Assembly (NCBI GenBank): GCA_014549065.1
Contig: JACDOX010000023.1
Coordinates: forward strand, 3,441,805-3,505,804
Direction of reading: 5' to 3'
Length of the DNA: 64,000 nt
DNA from: Cardinalis cardinalis
Taxonomy: Eukaryota > Chordata > Aves > Passeriformes > Cardinalidae
The notes under the pieces were generated by a model. The model worked only from the letters and a program-made list of their open reading frames with translations. It ran no database searches and was not told the origin of the DNA. Position 1 is the stretch's first letter, and the number at the start of each line of letters is the position of its first letter. The translations under genes and the position numbers were made by a program. Of the stretch, positions 58,801 through 64,000 are shown one piece after another.

Positions 58801-61800
58801 AGCTATCAGGGCTGGAAGTTTGGTGAGACTCTAGGCTGTGTGGTATTCCTGCTGGTTTTGCCCTTGCAACCTGGATTTTTCTGAAAATCTTTCTTGCCTT
58901 TCCAGAACTTAAAAAGGAAGAGAAAATAGAGAAGTAATTATTTTCACATCAAGTTCAGAACCATTTAAAATGCAATGACAGCTTTATTCTAGCAGGACTG
59001 CCCACACCTCATTTTGAAGATAGCCTTGATTATGCAGCAAAATCTTTTCATGTTATTAAAGAAAAAAATCTTTTGGGTTTAATTAGCCTGTTCACAATGT
59101 CTCGTGTAATGGTTGGAACAAAATTAAAGCTCAGTACTGAGCATAGCGGTTTTCTGCTGTGCTTCCCATGGTTTTCATGGAAGCAAATGGCTAGCCAGCA
59201 AGTAGGAGTGTTGGACAGGCAGAAAATGTGAGACTGTTTCATATAATATTGTAAACTTATGCTGTTTAGGAACTCAGTATGCATAGAACTAGCTAGTGGC
59301 TTGGTTCNTGGAGCTGCTAAGATGAGAAGGCAGTTTTTCTAACTTAACTTGACAGATGAGAGGCTTTTGAAATACTGCACCTTGAAAGATAAATTGGCAC
59401 CCCAAGAAATGTAAAGATACAGTGGAAGATGTGTGCAGGTCGCAGTCAGTCTTTCTTCCTTCCCCAGTGAATATCTCTCAGGCTGAGAGCATCTTACTTT
59501 CAGTGGCATAATAATTTTCCTTTCAGTCCTCTCCCATACCACACTCTGCCTGTTCTACTTACTAAGTGTTAAGACATGATTGAAGAAACTTTCAGTGCTG
59601 TTAACTTGCAGAGGCAAATTATAGAAACAGAATAATTTCTCTTTCTTACTGTGCTGCACACCCTGTTACTTCTGCACAAAGATCTAATTTAAAGNGCATT
59701 TGTTATGCCTTACTGAAACCACCATTCTTTCACATTTTTAAACAGAAAAAAAGACTTAATGTTTCTAAACTGTGTATATACTGTGACAAGTGATATCTTC
59801 TTCCTGGAAATTCAACCAATTGAACCTTTCTTTTTTTTCTTTNTTTTTTCATTTTTATTCTTGGGTTTAAATAGACAGTAGGAGGGGTCCCTACTGCTGT
59901 CTCTGAAATTCTTGGAAGGGACTTCAGCTGAAGCCATTTTATCTGCCTTCAGATGGACTGGGAGAGAAGTTGGAGAGACTTTGTTGGGCAGATTGAAGGA
60001 GGTGGTTTGAATGTGTCTGCATAGCTGCATTTTTAAGACCAGGAAACTGTGGGTTCTGGAAATGCTGCCACGTAGTTATGACACAATCTTCTTTGATTCC
60101 TTCCCTTTCGTGTCTATAACATGAGAGGTGGTGCTGCATAGGCTGGTTCAGAATGTACCCTGCAACATGTGGTGTGAGAAGCAGTGTAGGTGCAAGACTT
60201 TAGTCACTGTAGCATGAAGAACCTTGTCCTTTGTGGTTTAGTAGCAAATCTTTCAGCCCTGTGAATAAAGGCAGTTGACAGTCAAGAGATCCACCCCAAA
60301 TCTTTCATGACAGATTAAAATAACAGTTACTGTAATACCCAAAGTTCAGGATTCAGGGAGAAAGGTGTATTTAAGAATTTCTGCATTTTTTTTTTCTTAA
60401 GTTGTTCAGTCTCCTCATTCCCCTGTTCAGCAGAAAATCAGAAACAATATGTTTCAGTTAAAAATTTTCATTCAGATTGTGAAAAATCTTTGCAAAAACA
60501 ATACAGAAATGCTTTGCCAAACTGCATGAAAATTTTCCACATGCTTGTCAAATGGGGGTAGGGTGGATAAGCACTTCTTGGGGAAAGGAGAGTTTCAGAC
60601 AGATTAGTTGTGTCCAGCTATATTCATCAGTGTGGGGAGAGGAAATGGGGGAAATTACTGTTCCAGAGCCTCTTGGATGAACGTGGTTGATAATGGATGT
60701 TACCTGAGAAGTTGCTGTTGGTGTTGTTGGACAGGGGTTGCGATCCTGCAGAAGAGCATGAGACTCTATGCACCCTTCTACTCCTCAGACATCATCATTG
60801 CCTCTCCCCTGGGCATCAGGACTGTCATTGGTGCAGAGGGGGAGAAGAAAAGAGACTTTGATTTTCTGTCATCAATAGAAATCCTCATCATTGATCAAGC
60901 AGACATTTACCTGATGCAGAACTGGGAACACGTTCTGGTGAGTTTTCCAGATATGTATGCATTTTTGTGCTGTGTTTTCCATATTTGTGCTGTGTTTTCC
61001 CATTTTTGTGCTGTGCTGTGTCTTACTGGTCTGATGTTGCTCAGTTTTGGCAGTGAGCAGTATTGCTGTTTTTTACTGACTTGATTCTACACATGGATGT
61101 TCATTTCTTTTCCTCCCTCCACCCTGATATTTTCCTTATACTAAGAATATTCTTTCTACAGATTTTGGGTAGATTTCAGGACATGTTCTCTCTAAAACTT
61201 GGTTTGGTGCTGTAGTAGTGGTTTTGGACAGTTTTAATTACTTTGCAGCATTAAGAATTATGATTCCTTTAATCACATCTGGGAGAAATTATGCCAGCTG
61301 TTTGACTGCCCAATGTCTCAGTCAGATTCCAGCCATGGGAGGAGTTTGTGCAGCCTAATTCAGGTTCCTCCAGAAAGCAAGAGGAGCTGGTGCATGTCTC
61401 CACTGCCTGCAGAGATACTAAGCATTAGTCATGTACAGAGTTAAACAGTATGAAGGGTTTCCTGTACATTTAATGCAAGCAGAGCTCTTGGATTGTGGCT
61501 AGTCTGCAGCAGTACCCCTGCTTTTTGGCTTTTGGTTAATAGAAGTTTTCAGGATTGAAATGGTAGGGTTGTCTTTTCCACATTAAAACACCTCTGAGGT
61601 ACCTGGACCAGAAATTTTGACTACATGATGTCACTATGCATTTTGGATGAGTTCAAAAGTTGTTCTTCCCTCAGGAGTCGCAGAAAGGGCACNTGAGCCT
61701 ACACAATACCCAAGGAGTGAGTCTTGGAGTCTGTTTTCTGTTTTTTTCTTTAGGTGCAACTGCCTGCCAAGTGGTGGCAGGGATGCCAGTCCTAGGCATT

Positions 61801-63766
61801 GNCCCTGAGGGTAAAATATGGTGAATTTGCTTCAAACTCTATCTGAATGTGATAAGAGCTGAGCTATGCTTGGGCTTCTTTTAGCTCAGAAACCTTGGGC
61901 CTGTTGACTTGAACACAAATCCATTATAGTTGCCCCAGGAGAAGATTAGAAAGTTACTGTTCCTGGTGACTAAAGAGATGGTAGCTTTCAGTTCTGTGGC
62001 AGGAAATCAAGTAAATTTGTCTTGCTGTGGTCAATAAATTCCAGACAGTGGTGTCTTGGGAGATGCTGCTTGTTTNTATTCTGTGCTGCCTTGCTGGTCC
62101 CTGCCCTCTTTCCCACTGCAGTTAAGGCTTTTGCAGGCAGTCAGGGATGTCAGCAGTGATGTGTCTTCATCTGTGTGTGCAGCACCTGATGAAGCACGTT
62201 AACCTGCTGCCTCTGGACTCCCACGGCGTGGACTTTTCCCGAGTGCGGATGCTGAATCTCAACAACTGGTCCAAGTACTACCGGCAGACGCTGCTGTTCA
62301 GTGCCCTCCAGGACCCCCAGATCAACTCTGTCTTCAACAAACACTGCTTCAATTACATGGGGCAGGTGAGTTCACAGAGCAGCTGGAATGTTGGTGTGCA
62401 GGAGAGGGGAGAGGAAGAGAAAACTCAATTGCAGAAAAATTCTGTAACTCAGCTGCTGAAACATAGTGGGCCTGTCGTTTCCCTCACCCAAATGTTTCAG
62501 TCTGAATCCATGACATTACATACTGCACCAGAGGCATGAAGAGCTGCTCCTCATGCAGTGATGCTTACTTGATATTTTTCTTTCATAGTAGCTGCTGTTT
62601 CATGTCAGAAATTGGATTTTGTTTTTTTAATTTGACTCCAGTTATTTTGTTTTACTTATTTTGTTGTTAAATGGGGAGTTCATCTGCTTCCCTTTTTTTC
62701 TCTCCTACTGTGTAAGTTGCATGAACTGTTAGTATTTTGAAAGAAATAGGAGAAGTAAAAACTTCAGGAGACCATCTCAAATATACAGGATTCAGGGCAT
62801 AAGCAGTCATCGTGTATTTAACAGACCTGGTTTGTCTGTCATGACTGTAGTTTTGTATTGGAGCTTTCTTAAAAACAGCCTTTGTGCACTGTTTTTCTTA
62901 AAAATAGCCTTGTGCTGTCAGATGTGAGCTGCAGAAAGCTGTTTGCAGCGTGCCTGCCTTTGGAATGCTGCTTTCCTGAACATCCTGCTTCCTTCTCACA
63001 GGTGGCCATCCGCAACGTGCCGCTCACTGGCTCCATCAGCCACGTTGTGGTCCAGCTTCCTCATGTTTTTCGGAGATTAGAAGCTGACAGTGTAACTTCT
63101 GTGATAGATGGCAGGTACTGTGTGTCTCAGACTGTTTTGCTGTGCCCTAATGACTGCAATTTCAGATTCAGTGGAGCATACTGCAGAGCACACTGTGAGT
63201 TCACCACACAAGTACATCTTCATTATTCCTGAGGTGTAGGCTGAGCTCTGCACAGGTGAAGGGGAATACTGACCTTCTCCTTGCCAAAGGCACCAGAGAA
63301 TACAGTTTGGCAAGAAATACCAATCTCTACCACAGTTGTGTAGTGCTGGTAAAGCCTTTTATCTTCTACACATGTAGAAATCCTGTGAAGTTAAAAGAAG
63401 GAAAAATGTAGTGAAAATCTTTGGCAGTCTGTTGTTTGATGATACTCCTGTCTGAGCTCATATCAGTATTAGAAAGCTGAAGTTTCACTGGTTAAAACAC
63501 ATTTCTTTTTTTAAATTGAGGTTTCAGTTTTTCATTGACAAAGTTCTGCCCGAGTACCGCGATGCCATCATGTCCCACACGCTCATCTACGTCCCNTCCT
63601 ACTTCGACTACGTGCGCCTTCGCAACTACTTCAAGAAAGAGGACCTGAATTTCACTCACATCTGTGAATACACCAAAAAGGCTGCTGTCTGCAGGGCAAG
63701 GCGCTTCTTCCTCAAGGGAGAGAAGCAGTTCTTACTGTTCACTGAGCGTTTCCACTTCTACAAAAG
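49770..63766 (+). CDS. UTP25: U3 small nucleolar RNA-associated protein 25 (Def/DIEXF), 11 exons, 3' end beyond window
   Basis: A nucleolar SSU-processome factor for 18S rRNA maturation. In zebrafish, Def also directs calpain-3-dependent p53 turnover. Exons: 49770-49870, 51098-51137, 52327-52576, 53359-53565, 55660-55748, 57115-57525, 58506-58725, 60735-60937, 62183-62365, 63002-63114, 63521-63766. The sum is 2063 bases, giving 687 residues plus two bases, against about 756 in human, so roughly 70 residues lie past 64000. Phases all join. Layout: basic nucleolar-type N-terminus ([20 protein letters not shown]), acidic Glu/Ser region (48-130), a conserved helicase-like core from about 230 with [55 protein letters not shown] (493-496), then the C-terminal lobe (569 on). 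The ATG has G at -3 and +4. Confidence 0.97.
49871..51097 (+). other. UTP25: UTP25 intron 1
   Basis: 1227 bases. Its first 200 bases belong to the CpG island; CACGTG at 50365-50370. No other element. Confidence 0.8.
51098..51137 (+). CDS. UTP25: UTP25 exon 2 (40-base small exon)
   Basis: Translates [13 protein letters not shown] after the split Lys, between cttttcag and gtaatg. It matches the family segment VSRKEAKPQICQL. Confidence 0.92.
51138..52326 (+). other. UTP25: UTP25 intron 2
   Basis: 1189 bases, no element recognised; a short tgttgctgtt run near the acceptor acts as pyrimidine tract. Confidence 0.8.
52327..52576 (+). CDS. UTP25: UTP25 exon 3, acidic region
   Basis: Begins [19 protein letters not shown], then [18 protein letters not shown] and a long Glu/Ser/Asp tract with casein-kinase-2-like SxxE sites. 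Two ambiguous bases (52490, 52558) leave two residues undetermined. One base carries over. Confidence 0.95.
53164..53201. repeat. Inverted repeat, 17-base arms, 4-base loop
   Basis: Arm ggcatgctagccaaaag (53164-53180), loop tcat, arm cttttggctggcatgcc (53185-53201). 16 of 17 Watson-Crick pairs plus one T-G, and three more pairs are possible outward. Confidence 0.9.
53217..53241. repeat. Perfect inverted repeat, 11-base arms, 3-base loop
   Basis: Arm caggctttgta (53217-53227), loop gag, arm tacaaagcctg (53231-53241). Lies 15 bases after the preceding hairpin. Confidence 0.9.
53359..53565 (+). CDS. UTP25: UTP25 exon 4
   Basis: Translates [18 protein letters not shown] and later [18 protein letters not shown] and MEEESGD, the latter conserved in the family. 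One base in, one base out. The N at 53367 leaves one residue unknown. Confidence 0.94.
53566..55659 (+). other. UTP25: UTP25 intron 4
   Basis: 2094 bases. Several N bases cluster at 53758-53823. No repeat family or exon recognised. Confidence 0.75.
55660..55748 (+). CDS. UTP25: UTP25 exon 5
   Basis: Translates [19 protein letters not shown] and [11 protein letters not shown], matching the family DPFLQHVNKELKEK region. The acceptor tactgtaaatag is weak in pyrimidines close to the AG. Ends phase 0. Confidence 0.93.
55749..57114 (+). other. UTP25: UTP25 intron 5
   Basis: 1366 bases. A ttactttattacttaa-type tandem repeat (about 16-base unit, two to three copies) lies at 56200-56240. Otherwise nothing is seen. 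Confidence 0.8.
56200..56240. repeat. AT-rich tandem repeat, unit about 16 bases
   Basis: Repeated 'tttattactta' and 'ttacttaatt' motifs. Confidence 0.85.
57115..57525 (+). CDS. UTP25: UTP25 exon 6, beginning of helicase-like core
   Basis: Residues 230-366: [93 protein letters not shown], then DQGLTRPK. Phase 0 at both ends. Confidence 0.98.
57526..58505 (+). other. UTP25: UTP25 intron 6
   Basis: 980 bases, relatively GC-rich, no element recognised. Confidence 0.8.
58506..58725 (+). CDS. UTP25: UTP25 exon 7
   Basis: Translates [19 protein letters not shown], then [38 protein letters not shown] and FRI. One base carries over to make Gly440. Confidence 0.98.
58726..60734 (+). other. UTP25: UTP25 intron 7
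   Basis: 2009 bases, AT-rich with a T-run at 59829-59849. No repeat family recognised. Confidence 0.75.
60735..60937 (+). CDS. UTP25: UTP25 exon 8, DQAD motif
   Basis: Translates [38 protein letters not shown] and [19 protein letters not shown], then [15 protein letters not shown] (60893-60904) stands where DEAD-box helicases have Asp-Glu-Ala-Asp; this is normal for the Utp25/Def family. Confidence 0.98.
60938..62182 (+). other. UTP25: UTP25 intron 8 with a short tandem repeat
   Basis: 1245 bases; the repeat at 60961-61020 begins 24 bases past the donor. Nothing else is seen. Confidence 0.8.
60961..61020. repeat. Tandem repeat, about 20-base unit, three copies
   Basis: Units of 'tttgtgctgtgttttcc' type occur three times with small changes, the last shortened to a gctgtgctgtg run. 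Confidence 0.9.
62183..62365 (+). CDS. UTP25: UTP25 exon 9
   Basis: Translates [38 protein letters not shown] and [18 protein letters not shown]. Phase 0 at both ends; acceptor tgtgtgtgcag. Confidence 0.98.
62366..63001 (+). other. UTP25: UTP25 intron 9
   Basis: 636 bases, with 'cttaaaaacagcctttgtgcactg' repeated in altered form ('cttaaaaatagccttgtgctg') around 62867-62920. No family recognised. Confidence 0.75.
63002..63114 (+). CDS. UTP25: UTP25 exon 10
   Basis: Translates [19 protein letters not shown] and [18 protein letters not shown] plus AG. Acceptor ttctcacag, donor gtactg. Confidence 0.97.
63521..63766 (+). CDS. UTP25: UTP25 exon 11, last exon in window
   Basis: Translates [57 protein letters not shown] and [13 protein letters not shown], leaving two bases. 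The acceptor is the less usual ttgag. The N at 63596 falls in CCN (Pro). The rest of the C-terminus, about 70 residues, lies outside. Confidence 0.97.
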
Positions 63767-63814
63767 GTGAGCTGTGTGTGGAAGGATAGAATGTAAGAGA
63801 ATAGTGCAGAAGGT

Positions 63815-64000
63815 AGTCTCACACATGAGGAGTTGCAGCTGTACTAATCACCAAAGATTAGGAACAGCCCTGCCCTTAATAGGCCACAGCTGTGTCTAAT
63901 AAGAAGACGAGTGCTACAAAAGAGTGGGTTAGCTGGGTGAGGAGAGATGGAGTTTGCTGGCTATGCTGTGAAGAGAGATGGAGTTGGCTGGCTGTGCTGT
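63815..64000. repeat. Probable interspersed repeat with a 31-base tandem array running off the window
   Basis: Two copies of a 31-base unit at 63937-63967 and 63968-63998 (gtgaggagagatggagtt and gtgaagagagatggagtt starts), and the third begins at 63999. Just upstream, 'ctgtgtctaataagaag' and 'gctacaaaag' resemble the promoter end of an LTR, but I cannot name a family. Confidence 0.5.

Overview
The window is vertebrate nuclear DNA, and most likely bird. Protein exons are short, have GT...AG boundaries and are separated by introns of about 0.1 to 5 kb. The only recognisable interspersed repeats are CR1-type LINEs, which dominate avian genomes. Single N bases are scattered throughout and look like ambiguous calls rather than gaps. 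I cannot name the species.

Three protein genes lie on the + strand, head to tail. TRERF1 (TReP-132; C2H2 fingers, ELM2 and SANT domains) has its first coding exon at 16077 and its stop at 35821. It has 14 coding exons and a predicted 1163-residue product. Bases 1-15809 are probably a 5' intron of this gene, because a good acceptor at 15808-15809 opens the exon carrying the start codon. A long AT-rich 3' untranslated region probably runs to about 38595. MRPS10 (mitochondrial ribosomal protein uS10m) follows at 39302-45946 with 7 coding exons and 197 residues. UTP25 (DIEXF/Def, a nucleolar SSU-processome protein) starts at 49770 and runs off the right edge. Eleven coding exons encoding 687 residues are present, and probably one terminal exon is missing. 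All exon joins were checked by reading phase, and each set gives an uninterrupted frame.

MRPS10 and UTP25 start in CpG-rich islands (about 39010-39480 and 49310-50080). The MRPS10 island has an ETS-like site and a YY1-like motif at the ATG. UTP25 has a CACGTG E-box 18 bases before its ATG. The TRERF1 promoter is not in the window.

TRERF1 and MRPS10 are neighbours in the same order on human 6p21.1, whereas UTP25 is on human 1q32.2. The MRPS10-UTP25 interval therefore crosses a synteny boundary between the two lineages. From memory, both blocks sit on chicken chromosome 26, so this is probably the orthologous microchromosome.

Repeats: CR1 copies lie at about 2594-3085 (-), 5171-5745 (-), 10736-11240 (-), 14210-15472 (+) and 40682-40977 (-). 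There are several short tandem arrays and a pair of adjacent hairpins in a UTP25 intron. I saw no tRNA, rRNA, CRISPR or mobile element with an intact coding frame, and nothing I would call a new biological system. The most useful leads are the synteny junction, an in-frame removable two-exon cassette in TRERF1, the TRERF1 upstream ORFs and the paired hairpins.
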